Positions 34,864 through 46,005 of a stretch of 64,000 nt of DNA are shown here, piece after piece. The stretch is taken from assembly GCF_008831285.2 (NCBI RefSeq), contig NC_045139.1, forward strand, positions 2,426,704 through 2,490,703. Direction: 5' to 3'. This DNA is from Nymphaea colorata (Eukaryota > Streptophyta > Magnoliopsida > Nymphaeales > Nymphaeaceae). Position 1 is the first letter of the stretch. Each line of letters starts with the position of its first letter. Under the pieces are notes generated by a model. That model had not been told where the DNA came from, did not search any database, and saw nothing but the letters and a program-made list of their open reading frames with translations. The translations under genes and the position numbers were made by a program.

Positions 34864-35525
34864 TAAACCAAGCCGAAATGAACACAACTTACTGAAGTCA
34901 TAAAGTGAACAAACTTATAGAAACCAAGCCCAAATGAACACAACTTACTAAAGTCATAAAGCCGATATGTTTATTGGATAACATTGGCCTATTGAATAAC
35001 ATTGGTGGGAATCAATTTTGAACAAACTTATAGAAACCAAGCCGAAATGAACACAACTTACTAAAGTCATAAAGCCGAAATGAACACCACTTACTAAACT
35101 CATAAACCAAGCCGAAATGAACACAACTTACTAAAGTCATAAAGCCGAAATGAACACAACTTACTAAAGTCATAAAGCCAAAATGAACACAACTTACTAA
35201 AGTCATAAAGCCGAAATGAACACCACTTACTAAACTCATAAACCAAGCCGAAATGAACACAACTTACTAAACTCATATATATAATGAAGGAAATGAACAC
35301 AACTTACTAAAGTCATAAAGCCGAAATGAACACAACTTACTAAACCCATAAATATAATGAAGGAAATGAACACAACTTACTAAAGTCATAAAGCCGAAAT
35401 GAACACCACTTACTAAACTCATAAACCAAGCCGAAATGAACACAACTTACGAAAGTCATAAAGCCGAAATGAACACCACCAAGCCGAAATGAACACAACT
35501 TACTAAACTCATATATATAATGAAG
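34864..35525. repeat. 33-37 bp minisatellite array
   Basis: At least fifteen units built on GAAATGAACACAACTTACTA followed by AAGTCATAAAGCC (33 bp) or AACTCATAAACCAAGCC (about 37 bp), with variants ending ATATATAATGAAGG. The left edge is a higher-order copy in which the unit is joined to ATTGGTGGGAATCAATTTTGAAC. Because 33 is a multiple of 3, minus-strand frames stay open and give the repetitive peptide SCVHFGFMTLV; I regard this as chance. Confidence 0.93.
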
Positions 35526-35870
35526 GAGCTGAATAATACTCAAGCGACACCAAGCAGATTAAGCAGATTAAATCTTCTTGGCCTGTATGGGCTGATAGTT
35601 AATTCTCACAAGATATATATGTTACTTGCTTAAAATAGCATGTACAATGCCACTTACCCGACCAATTCGCACACTAGGTTTGGATCGCTGGTCTGACGGA
35701 TTCCAGACCAGTCCCCAAAATTCTTCTGTACTGACTCACAAAGGCTAAGAACCAATACGTCAACTCACTTACAACTTTTTACAAGTCCCTCAAAATTACT
35801 TACTCTTAGATACAGGACTAAAACTTTTGGGTGTAACACTTCATATCTTTTGCTCATACTGCCTTTCAAG

Positions 35871-38800
35871 TCTTTAGCTTGTTCCACTTCCATCATTCAC
35901 CTTGCGTGCTCGCCTCCGTAATTTGCGGAAATCAGCACTGATCTTCAAGTCATCCAGTCTCCAAATATCCCTGGGCAGTTCAGAAACCTCAGTACCTTTT
36001 ATATCTAAGCTTCGTAGATTCTTCAGTTGTATAATAGAGGCAGGTAAGCTTCCTAGTCTATCACAGTAAGATGCTTGTAGGACCTCAAGATTTTCCAAGA
36101 GACCTATTGATTCAGGCAGATAGCGGATGTTGGTTCCATCTAAACAAAGCCTCTTAAGGTTTCTTGCATTGCCTAAAGAATTCGGAAGACTATTCAATGT
36201 ATAACACTGTGTTGCTTTCAGTTCTTCCAGATTTTCTAAACACCCGATAGAATCAGGCAACTCTTGGATTCCAGAACTATCCAAGTAAAGAACCCTCAGA
36301 TTATTTGCATTTCCAATTGAATTAGGCAAAGCACTCAACGCCAAGCAATCCCTGAGATCAAGTGCTTGGAGGCTGCTCAAAAGTCCAACTGTATCCGGTA
36401 TGCTTTGAACCATGATACCACGCAAGTTGAGCTCCTTCAAGGATTTCATCTCTCCAAGCTGTTCAGGTAAAGTGTTAATATAGACGCACCCTTCAAGGGC
36501 AAAGTTTTCAAGCTTATTCAACCTGAAGATATCATCAGGCAATTTCTTTAGCCACTGGCATCTTTTCATACTCCAGTAGACCAAACGCTTAAGATGTGAA
36601 ATAGATTCATGAACTTGAATCAAGGCACAACAATCATCAAGCACCAGTTTTTCTAGGCGTGGAACACTATCAAAATTGGGAGTGACTTTAAGATGGTTGC
36701 AGCCAGTCAGATCCAGGACTTTCAGTTTATCAAATACCTGCAGGGTAATTTTCCAGTTCTGTCATTATTAACAAAGAGAGCAGACAAAACGAAAAGGCAC
36801 GTTTCATTTGCAACAAACAGACAAGCTCATAAGGTATGAGGATATCATCCTTCAGAAGTTCACCTTGTTAGTCATAGTTCCCGAGCTGTTACCACTCCAC
36901 ACATTGGTAATGCTACTATGAAATAAATCAAGAACCACAAGTTCCTTGAGTTGTAAGTCATCTGGCAGCGAGTCCAACATACATCCATGCCATTGCAACC
37001 ATTTCAATTTGGTAGGAAAGTTATGAAAATGACCTTCAAAGTCTACAGCATTAACATGTAGCAGTCGAAGTTGGGTGATTGCAGCAAAAGCTTCTGTACT
37101 GAAATATGCTCTAGGACTATACCATTCATAATCAAGAGCCATGCACTCTATGTTCCTTGTTCCCTGTACATTGAACAAGTAAATCAAACATTCATGTGGT
37201 ACACCAATAGCAAATTTCAATTTTGGGTAATGTAAGCCAATCCCTTAAATGGAAGTTAGTCCTGTGCAAATAAAGCAGCTAGGGTACCTGCATACAGGAA
37301 TTCTGGTCTTCATGTTTCAACATGATAATCTATGCCCTAGAAGTGAAGTAAGTCATATTAGATAGATACCCATAAACTATACTCAGCATGGGCTTCCAGA
37401 AAAATGAACCAACCCCTAGCTTTTCAAACACATATTCAAAATCAAGACCCTGTCACAATATTTACATCAAAATTGAGACCAAAAAATCTAGAAGCATAGC
37501 AGATATAAAGGAAAAACAAAATTAATGGCTGCAAAAGATAAGAAAAAAAAAATCAATATTCTACAAACTAATGTTACAACATACATTTCAACCTAGAACC
37601 AAATTCTAAAATGCTAGAGCTTCAGAAACAAATCTAGATCAGAATGAGTAATCTTGTAGCAGGTACTCAGAACAGATTGTACTGAGCCCTGCATGTGATA
37701 CTGGAATATTTATTAGTCAAATGCAGTGCATTCATGATGCGTCATACTTGAGTCAAACCTGTAACTTTCGACCTAAATCTTCTTGGCCAAGCGATGGTTT
37801 TCGACTAAAATTAATGCTAAATGAAGATGCGTTATTCTTCTACCATTAGAACTTCATCCTAAACTAAACTGTGATTATTCACTTGAGTAACAAATACCAG
37901 AAAATTTTTCACATGTTTGATGAATTTTCCTCCATGCCTTCTAGAACATGAGCATGTATTACGTGAACATATTACTTATATCAACTGATTTAGAGCAAAA
38001 ACTAATCTATATCTTACCTTGTGGTTTTCTAACACATCTAGTATTTCATCTTCCTTCCACAACCTGCTACGCTGTTCTGGGAGGCTTTCATGCAAAACTA
38101 TATGCATACCCATCTCTCGAATTTGTTCGTGCATTTGAAACTCATCTTTGCTGCTGTCAATCTTAATAAGAGATTTATGCAAGAATACCTTAAGTGCTAT
38201 AGTTGGAAAAAAGTTAGACGCCCTCCACATATGAATGGCATTAGCTTTGCCTCTTCCACTGAAAAAACATGCAATGTCCAAAAATATTTGCTTTTCCTCT
38301 TCATCAAGTCCATCATAACTTATTTTCAGTCTTTGATGGACATCCTTATGTTGATCTTGCTTCACCCTTTCCCATGCTTCGTCCCATTCCTCAATACTTC
38401 TCTTATCGAAAAAAAATGAGCCAAGTACTTCAAGGGTTAATGGCAATCCGCCAGTAGTTGATGCAATTTCCTTAGATAACACTGCATAGTTCTCTATGGG
38501 TTTTGCAGTCCCAAAAGCATGGTAGCTAAAAAGCTCGAGTGACTGTTCAGGATTTAAGCCTTCAAGCTGGTAGGTCTCATGTTCTTTCAACCCGTGAACG
38601 TTTAATATATGTTTATTTCTCGTCGTGATGATAATCCTACTTTCTGGGGAAAACCAATCTCGGCTACCAGCAAATGCACTGATGTGACTCCTTTCACCGA
38701 CATCATCAAGAATGATCAGCACCCGCTTGCAGTGTATCCTTCTCTTGATCAGATTTATTCCCTGGTCAACGCTATTTATAGAAACATTTTTGTCATTGAG

Positions 38801-39819
38801 AACCTCACGTATGAGCTGCTCTTGCAGAGACGTGAGGCCATTGCGTCGTTTGGCTACCTCTTTAATATCTGAAAGAAAACAGCTTGCTTCAAATTTGCTG
38901 GAAATTCTATTGTAGACAGCCTTTGAGAGGGTAGTCTTTCCTACGCCCCCCATGCCATATATACCAGCCATTCGAACACCACGGGAGGTTAGGCTTAACA
39001 GCTTCATAATATCAACAGCAAGAGGTTCAAGTCCAACAGGATACCTTGCCACATCAAGAGAGACCTTGCTTCTTTCATCAACAACCCTCTTAACAATAAA
39101 TTGGACAAGCTTGTGCTCTTTCCTATAAAAGGAAAGCAAAAGAGCGAACTTAGCTGCTGTGTAGTAGCATCAACATGGTATCAAGGAAACCAAATAACAG
39201 GAAAAGAAAAAGGGCGAAACACACAGAGAGAGAGAGAGGTATACCCATAAGCCTCGTTTTGGATATCGTAGCCTTTGATTTCGCCTGTTTCTTTCAACGC
39301 ATCCCTCCACTTTTTCACCGTCTTACTGTCCAAGTCCTGGCTCTCTTCATGCTTTCTGAACGCAGATTCGTAAGATCCCCTTTGGTTCCTGACCTCTCGA
39401 GGCTCGACGTCGTAGAACACCGGCAGCACCAACCGCTTCAATTCGACCATCCTCGCGACTTCCATGAGGCAGACCCTGCAATCGGCATAGCCTTTGGAGA
39501 AGATGGGTATGAAGATGCCGGACCTCTCCATGGCTCCTAAAACCTGCTCCACACTTCCAAACTCCTCTCTACTCTCCTTGTCCACGAAGAAACATGTGCC
39601 CAGGTCGTGAGCTTTGAGGGCCTCGCAGAGGTCTTGTGTGAAGGCCTTGCTGCTGCCATCTCCCAAACGAAAGCTGAGGAACACATCGAACTCGAACTCA
39701 CCATCACTCCCCAATGTTGGTGATGAACACGACGACGATGACGGCGACGACGGCCAAGACTCTGGCAAAGGCGACACTCCCTCACGTCTGTGGCCCTGGA
39801 TACTGGTCAATGTGGTCAT
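35871..39819 (-). CDS. TNL3: complete TIR-NB-LRR gene (948 aa, four exons)
   Basis: Exons: 39819-39245 (TIR), 39122-38018 (NB-ARC), 37163-36864 (linker), 36737-35871 (LRR). Their sum, 2847 nt, is exactly 949 codons including the stop, and all splice sites are GT/AG. The start is ATG 39819, the first ATG of the open frame. A Ser/Pro-rich leader of about 43 residues precedes FDVFLSFR. The TIR has the presumed catalytic Glu in VCLMEVARMV but lacks the usual Trp before it. The NB-ARC has GMGGVGKTT (about residue 248), RVLIILDDVG, GGLPLTLEVLGS and a MHE in place of MHD. About ten LRRs follow, ending in a basic tail RKLRRRARKV without a C-JID. Predicted role: intracellular immune receptor whose TIR hydrolyses NAD. 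It is more diverged from TNL1/TNL2 than they are from each other. The 5' leader lies inside a large inverted repeat. Confidence 0.93.
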
Positions 39820-39865
39820 TCCAGAAACCAGATCTCCCCAAAACAGGGACAGGGAAAAGAGGGTG

Positions 39866-40060
39866 GGGAGTACTCTGATCACATGAACTGCCAATCAAGA
39901 TTTGTATAAGATGTACAAGCTTCACCTTCCAAATTATCTGGTAAGTGGTCAATGCTACGAGACTTGATCACTATTAGGCTTTGGGTGGAGGCAATGAACT
40001 ACTGGTCCGACAATAGTTCGACGGAGTTCATCGACGCGGCTATCCGTGGAGAAGTCCATG
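39866..40060. repeat. left arm of a long inverted repeat upstream of TNL3
   Basis: 195 bp, reverse complement of 40537-40338. By eye the arms differ at three bases and one 5-bp unit (TTGGG is extra in the right arm), about 98% identity. The arm begins 46 bp upstream of the TNL3 start codon, so it covers the expected 5' leader or core promoter. Confidence 0.95.
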
Positions 40061-40337
40061 TCATCGCATATTTTTTCAATGCCAATTGCAGCTTCGCCAT
40101 TCTTGATAACTGCATTTCCAAGTTCGATGCTCATTTCACAAAACCAACGGCTCTCTTGGCATTCAGTTCATCTTCAACCACAGTCACCAGGGTGGACGCA
40201 GGGTGCGGCAGAAAACGAAACGCAGCTTTGTCGATGCGACGTGCTGATGTGACTCGTATTCACACCTCATCACTTTAATGAAAAATATTATAATAATAAA
40301 TTATTAATAATAATAAATACTCTCTCGCTGCACTTAA
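40061..40337. other. 277-bp spacer of the inverted repeat
   Basis: The left two thirds are GC-rich and coding-like. On the minus strand a frame (SIELGNAVIKNGEAAIGIEK) runs from the spacer into the left arm. The right third is AT-rich (TATTATAATAATAAATTATTAATAA). No family recognised. Confidence 0.6.
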
Positions 40338-40537
40338 CATGGACTTCTCCACGGATAGCGGCGTCGATGAACTCCGTCGAACTATTGTCGGACCAGTAGT
40401 TCATTGCCTCCACCCAACCCAAAGCCTAATAGTGTTCAAGTCTCGTAGCATTGACCACTTACCAGATAATTTGGAAGGTGAAGCTTATACATCTTATACA
40501 AATCTTGATTGGCAGTTCATGTGATCAGAGTACTCCC
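40338..40537. repeat. right arm of the long inverted repeat
   Basis: 200 bp, inverted copy of 39866-40060. Read on the plus strand from 40339 it gives a 61-residue open frame starting MDFSTDSGVDELRRTIVG; the left arm gives the same protein in reverse orientation until the 5-bp indel shifts it. This looks like a captured piece of an exon, but I do not recognise the gene. Confidence 0.95.
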
Positions 40538-41534
40538 TAGCCTCGTCCCACTCAATTGGTGAAGTGTTGATTAATACAATAGTTCAAGGTAACGCTCAAG
40601 TAGCCAATTCCATAAATGTAAATTCATATATAAGCACAATTCAATCTTGAAATTGCAAGTCGTATTCTTCTCATGGGTTTACAAGAGTTGGGCATAAGCC
40701 TCTAAAGGAATTAAATAAGAGAGACGTTAATGGGTGGCACCTAATAGCAACACAGTCCCTTTCTCTGCTGAACCGCATGGACCAGCATCACTAATGTCAG
40801 GCCAGCGACTTTTCTAAAGGAATTAGATAGGCTCCATATCAGCATTACGAATGTCAGCCCAGGGACTTTTCGAAAAGCCAAGTTAATTATATTCTTCGTG
40901 CAGCGACTTTTCAAAAGTCAACTTATCTCTATTCTTTATGTTGTAGTGGGTTCTAAGTTGGCAGCATTGACTTTATATTGTATTCTGGGAGATTCTCATA
41001 AGAAAATAATGATGCAATCAGTTTTGAGAGTCCAAATTCATTCAAGAGGTGTTCTGTTTTTTTCCGTAGATGACGGCAGACACCACAGTTTGCTTATAAT
41101 CTGCTTTTCAGACCACCTGCCTGTGGACCTTTGGTTGGAGATGTTGGATTTTTACGAGTAACCAAATGGTCCACCTATAAGTGAAAAGATGGTCGGACAC
41201 TCTGGGAGAAGTGTAATTCTATTCCCGAAGTGTATTACGGACCATATAGAGCACCTGTTCTGTTGGTGCGTCCTCTGCAATTTCCTCGCACCTTGCCGGC
41301 CCTGCCGTTCCATTTCGGAGAGAAAAAAAGAGAGAAAAGGAGTCTCTTCCGAAATAACTATGTTTTTACAACAGAATAACTATGTTTTTACAACAGAATG
41401 TAATTCATTCAGACACTGAAACTTTAAAAGACTCGTTATTCAGGTAATATAGATTGTTTATGTACAGCCCCTGCGATAGATGTGTGAGCATTACACAGAA
41501 ACAGACCAGACACTGACCCAATTGCTAACAGCTA
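40538..41534. other. intergenic between the inverted repeat and the SOUL gene
   Basis: No gene seen. 40.78-40.92 kb repeats the phrase CAGCGACTTTTC three times with variation. A 22-bp unit, ATAACTATGTTTTTACAACAGA, is tandemly duplicated at about 41356-41399. The right end is the SOUL 3' UTR. Confidence 0.5.
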
Positions 41535-43984
41535 TTAGTAAGAACTTAAACTAGAAGCAGTGGGGCAACCTCCTTGCGGCCCAACCACATCCACCCACAC
41601 CTCATTGGTGCGTCCAATAAACCTGAATGGGCTATTGTACTGTGCAATCGAGTAGGCATATTTGTCTTCATCAAAAGTAGTTGAATTTGCCCATGGAGAT
41701 CGTCCAAGGCTTGTTGCCAAGCTCTGTGCCTCCTTCACGATATTACTGTCACGAGCAAACCCAGAGAATTTCCTTACTGCAACGCACCGGCCCTCCCATT
41801 TCTCTTCTTGCAAGTCCAGTTCTGGAAGTGGGAGTGGTGGAGTTTCCTGAAATTTCGTGGGCAGGTAAAATCTCACGATGTACCCAGAGGAATACAGTGG
41901 TCCAGATCCAGGTACAATGCTGGTAAGTACTGGAGCAGTCATGGGGATCCGTGAGAAATTCAGGTTAGCACCTTGAATATACTGAAACAACCTGTTTGGT
42001 GAACAAAAAACATCAGGAATTCGTATAAAGATACATGGACGGCATATATGAGGATTGTGTTGATCAAGTTCAAATATTACAAGCCTTTCAGACTTTACAG
42101 CAGCTGAATAACTAATCAAATCTTAACACGAGTGAACGTCCAGTACATGGATGTGAATCTTGGTTCACAGCAATGGCTTCCACAGTGATAACCATCCAAC
42201 TTCACTTCAAAGAATACAACAACTCAATCACGATCCACGCTGCTGAGTGCTGATTCTTTTCTTCATGAAATGACATGACTGACAAGTATTAAATTGCACG
42301 ACCTAAAGTAAATGGAGTAAAAACCGCTATGAAGGCAATAGAACTTATATGCACAATCTCAATTTAGTAGGAGAAACTCCTGAATTTCTTTTTCTGGAGT
42401 TAGAACCTTTATTCACGGTTTCATCAACCATAACAAGTCAATGCTCAAGCATGTCTTGTTTCTTTGTATATCAGACAAGCTGTACAAACTTGCAATTTCC
42501 TGGGACGTTAGCAAGCTGGTGGTTCTTCAACAATGATAATCTTACGTTACTCATACCCTCAGCAGTCAGCACAATATGAAAAGGGTAAGACCACATTCAA
42601 GATGAGTTACCGAACTCCTGAATGACATTGAGAATCCTGAATTTCAAATTTGAAAATTCTCACAATGATCCAGCATGATAAAGAAGCAAGTGTTCGTCCA
42701 GAAAAAACTTTGTCAATTGATCCAGTTCAAGTTCAAGCAACCAACATCTAGTAAAAGAAGAAAGTATCTTATTCAATTTTCATAAACACAAATGTCAGCG
42801 CACCTTCAATTTATCATCGAAATTATTCTACTACTAGCACAAGAAATACTGAGTCACATTAATTCTAACTAGAGTTATATTAGTTTCCCGGAGGTACTTG
42901 ATTAGAACAAACCATCGAACAGAAGGATCAGGAAAAGAGGAAACACTTTCCAACAGTTTCATCAAAAGTCGACATTCACGCACTTAACCCTTCAGCTAAG
43001 GCTTTTAAATCTTGCTCAGGTAGAAGAAAGAAAGGGAGGCAGGAAAAAAAATAATAATCCAGGCCCCATTTTGGGGAAAAGTCTCATTAACTATCAGCTT
43101 TTTTTCTTACTATGTGCATATTATTTCAAAAGATCACATCACTATTCTTCATGAAGCAATTTTACAGGTCTATTCTAAAATTTCTCCAACTGTTAAATTC
43201 CAAACAACAAAAAGTCAAAAAGCCAAAGGCCGATACATCTAAATGTTCTCTGTAATATTCCTTTTTCTCTTCTGATACGTATACTTTCATATACAACCAT
43301 ATATAGACGACCACTGTTCAAGTGGAAGCAATTTCTAGTGACTGTTTAAACGTACAATCATATACGTGTTCCTCATTACCAAAGCACACAAGAAACAAGT
43401 ACCAGAACCAACAGAATTACACATCAAACTAGATCATTGAAGACAATGATCAAGCAATTCGACCCTCCAAAGGGAACCCAAAAAGTAAGGGCACCATTTT
43501 AAATATGAGGAAAGAAAGGTGGACTGCTCATATTACCGACTCTAAGAGCGCCCATCTGGACGCAAGTGACTACCAACAAAATTATTTTCTTCTTTTGCCT
43601 ATGAAATAAGCATAAACAGAAGACCGATTCTAAGAAAATCCATCTGAAAACAGGTAAAAGGTTCCTTCCTTTGCTCAACAATCGTACAATTTTCAATGGG
43701 ATCGACGCAAAAGTAATGAAGAAATTGGTATTTCTGCGAAGGAGAAAACCATAAGGAAAAGAAGCGGACGGGACCATGAATTACCTGTGGAAACCGCCCC
43801 TTGTGGACTTCTCGAAGGATATATCTTGGACTAACGCAGACATCCATGAAGATTCCCTGTACAATCTGATTTCGAATTCAGACTCCGAGTGGATGAGGGT
43901 AAACTGAGGGGATTCGATTCCCAGGCCTTGGACAGAGAAGGCTAAGAAGGTCGCGAAAAATAAACAGAGAAAGTTCCTCCCCAT
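41535..43984 (-). CDS. SOUL haem-binding family protein (218 aa, two exons)
   Basis: Exon 1 (43984-43785) starts at MGRNFLCLFF, a clear signal peptide (hydrophobic run LCLFFATFLAFSVQGLG), followed by the first strand of the SOUL fold (FTLIHSESEFEIRLYRESSW). Exon 2 (41991-41535) continues HRLFQYIQGANLNFSRIPMTAPV, the diagnostic SOUL motif, then PTKFQETPPLPLPEL and FSGFARDSNI to the stop. 200 plus 457 nt is exactly 219 codons; donor GTAATT and acceptor AACAG are canonical. The 1.8-kb intron has no coding content. Plant relatives bind haem or tetrapyrroles; the signal peptide points to the secretory pathway. Length is usual for the family. The upstream ATG in the same frame (near 44038) is less likely because it lies before the hydrophobic start. 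Confidence 0.95.
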
Positions 43985-46005
43985 CTTGAGTGCCTCGCAG
44001 AAAATGGCCGGAGTAACTAGAAAGGAAAAAAAGCGCAAGATGTTGCTTCTTCTCGACGCTTTAAGTCATCAATTCGGGACTCTTTATAGCTTTTTTTTTT
44101 TTTTTTTGCACCTAATCCTCACAAAGTACAAACGATTAGTAAATTCATCCCAAATAACTACCATCAAAAAATCGTTGATATGTTTTTTCTGTCACTTTAT
44201 GCATAATAAATATATAATTTTTTCTGCATATATATAAGGAAATGGGTTCAATCAATAAAAACGTTTTTTCAACCCCATTTTTTTCTCACTTGACATGCTC
44301 TTTCAACCATCTTTCTTTTTTTTCTTCAAAAAATCTCATAAACGTCCTCTCTACCTTAAAATTGTTGGATTTGAAAAAAGGAAGTGTCATTGAAATTCAA
44401 TTTCAAAATACCTTTTCATGGATCCTAGGAAGGAAAAACACCATGCAGCAGAGTTAAGAAGAGATAACCAACTTGCTCCCACAAGTCCAACGTTCATGAG
44501 AATCAAATTGAGTACAAGCCTTCTAGCTGCCAACCAACCCGACCAATTACCCTGAACCCCTTGAGGCAATAAAAGGAAATTCAACGATCTGCTTCGAAGG
44601 TTGTGATTATGAGCGTGCAATGTTGAACACATTTGTAAAAACCTTCCAAAAATAAAACGATTTTCATTATCCCCTTTACATGCAAAACTGTTGGCACAAA
44701 CGTATAAAGTTACGTCTGACCAGAAATTTGTCACGCATGCATTAGCAAATGCTGTCCTTTGGATGTACAAGTGAACCAATAACTCAATCTAAGGGAGTTC
44801 GGCTCCCATTTGGGTGGTAAGATACTCCTCCCGCTCACCTGAAACCAACAAGTCCCCATGTCTAAGGTATGGTTGACCAAGACCATGGTGAAGTCTCCAT
44901 GACAAGGTCGGGTCCATACATGATCGCTTACCGAAATAGAAAGGTCTAGTCAATAGTTTCAGGGAAAAGGAAATCCATATTGGCCGGGAGACATCTAGAT
45001 TTTGGAGAAAATCAGTCATGAGATGCAGCTGTTACCTCCATTTCCTTTGCCTCAAGTTACAACTAGTTGCCAAAAAGAGCTTGAGATCGCAAGCCAAAGC
45101 AGGTCTAAGAGTTCAGTGGTCAGAACCACCATACAGTTTCAGTAGGAATGCCCCAAAGATCCCCCGACCAATCCACTAGGTGCAACAAAAAAATGGAATG
45201 TTTTCTAGGTAACCATGCATGGAAGCCAAAAATGAAATTTTGATCTATAAAACTAGTGCCGGAAGGTTGGCCTAATAGCCTGTCGTAGGGTGACGATTCA
45301 AATCTTGAAAAGTGCCACATGCAAATGGCAGAAGATAGTGACCATCCACAGCAATCATACAAAAAGGGAAGCACCGATTCATGGCTCCAAGCATGAAGAC
45401 CATGCAAGGGATTCCTGCATGATCCAAAACGCAATCTTTTAGCTTGAAATGTAGGTGTTGAGCAGCATTTCCATTAATTAATGAGACTGAAACTCACTGA
45501 TTCAGGTCAAGTCAGTCATTGGTACTATAAATGTCAGAAAAGTGAAGGAAAAACCTATACAAGGAACAAGAAAGGAATTCTGTAACATTTTTTTCGATGC
45601 TGATTGAATGGGAGACACGGGATTGACCTACTGATGCTACTGACGGTGGTAGGGTTTTGGCCGTCGCTCTGTTCATATAACTTTGATCCTTCCACGAATC
45701 TTCTTTTCAGATTGTCACTTAACCCGTCCACAAGTGAAGAGATTGCATCCAACATTGCTAACTTTGGATTAGGCTGATTCATACAACTGCAAGAGACTCA
45801 TGAGCAACAACTCGGGAAACATGCGCTTAAAATGCATCCGTGAAATTTATATGCTTGCAAGAAACAGCAGTTGGAGAGATTCATTATTTGCAGAGAATTT
45901 GTACTCGAAAGGAAGTTGTCCATGAGTAAACTCAACCAGCGGGGAGTTGCATTCAAAATGATGAAGCGCAAAGGTTAAAAAGAAAACATCAGGAGGGGCT
46001 GGCAG
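43985..46005. other. intergenic, several minus-strand frames of unknown origin
   Basis: 44.0-44.1 kb would be the SOUL promoter. Between 44387 and 45782 four minus-strand frames of 75-130 residues follow one another (44387-44779, 44789-45019, 45120-45434, 45555-45782). Their clustering on one strand suggests decayed transposon coding sequence, but I could match none of them to a retroelement motif. Confidence 0.4.

Noticed and set aside
34864-35525. CRISPR-like regular array
   Set aside because: Units are head-to-tail with no unique spacers, and the DNA is plant nuclear; it is a minisatellite.
35012-35543. Repetitive peptides (SCVHFGFMTLV type) on the minus strand
   Set aside because: Open only because the 33-bp unit is a multiple of three; no start context or domain.
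39820-39894. Upstream extension of the TNL3 ORF (AVHVIRVLPTLFSLSLF)
   Set aside because: It has no ATG (the frame opens on TTG) and lies partly in the inverted-repeat arm; ATG 39819 is the first start.
41992-42119. N-terminal extension of SOUL exon 2 (MISYSAAVKS...)
   Set aside because: It is intron; splicing at AACAG (41992) to exon 1 restores the SOUL fold and an exact codon count.
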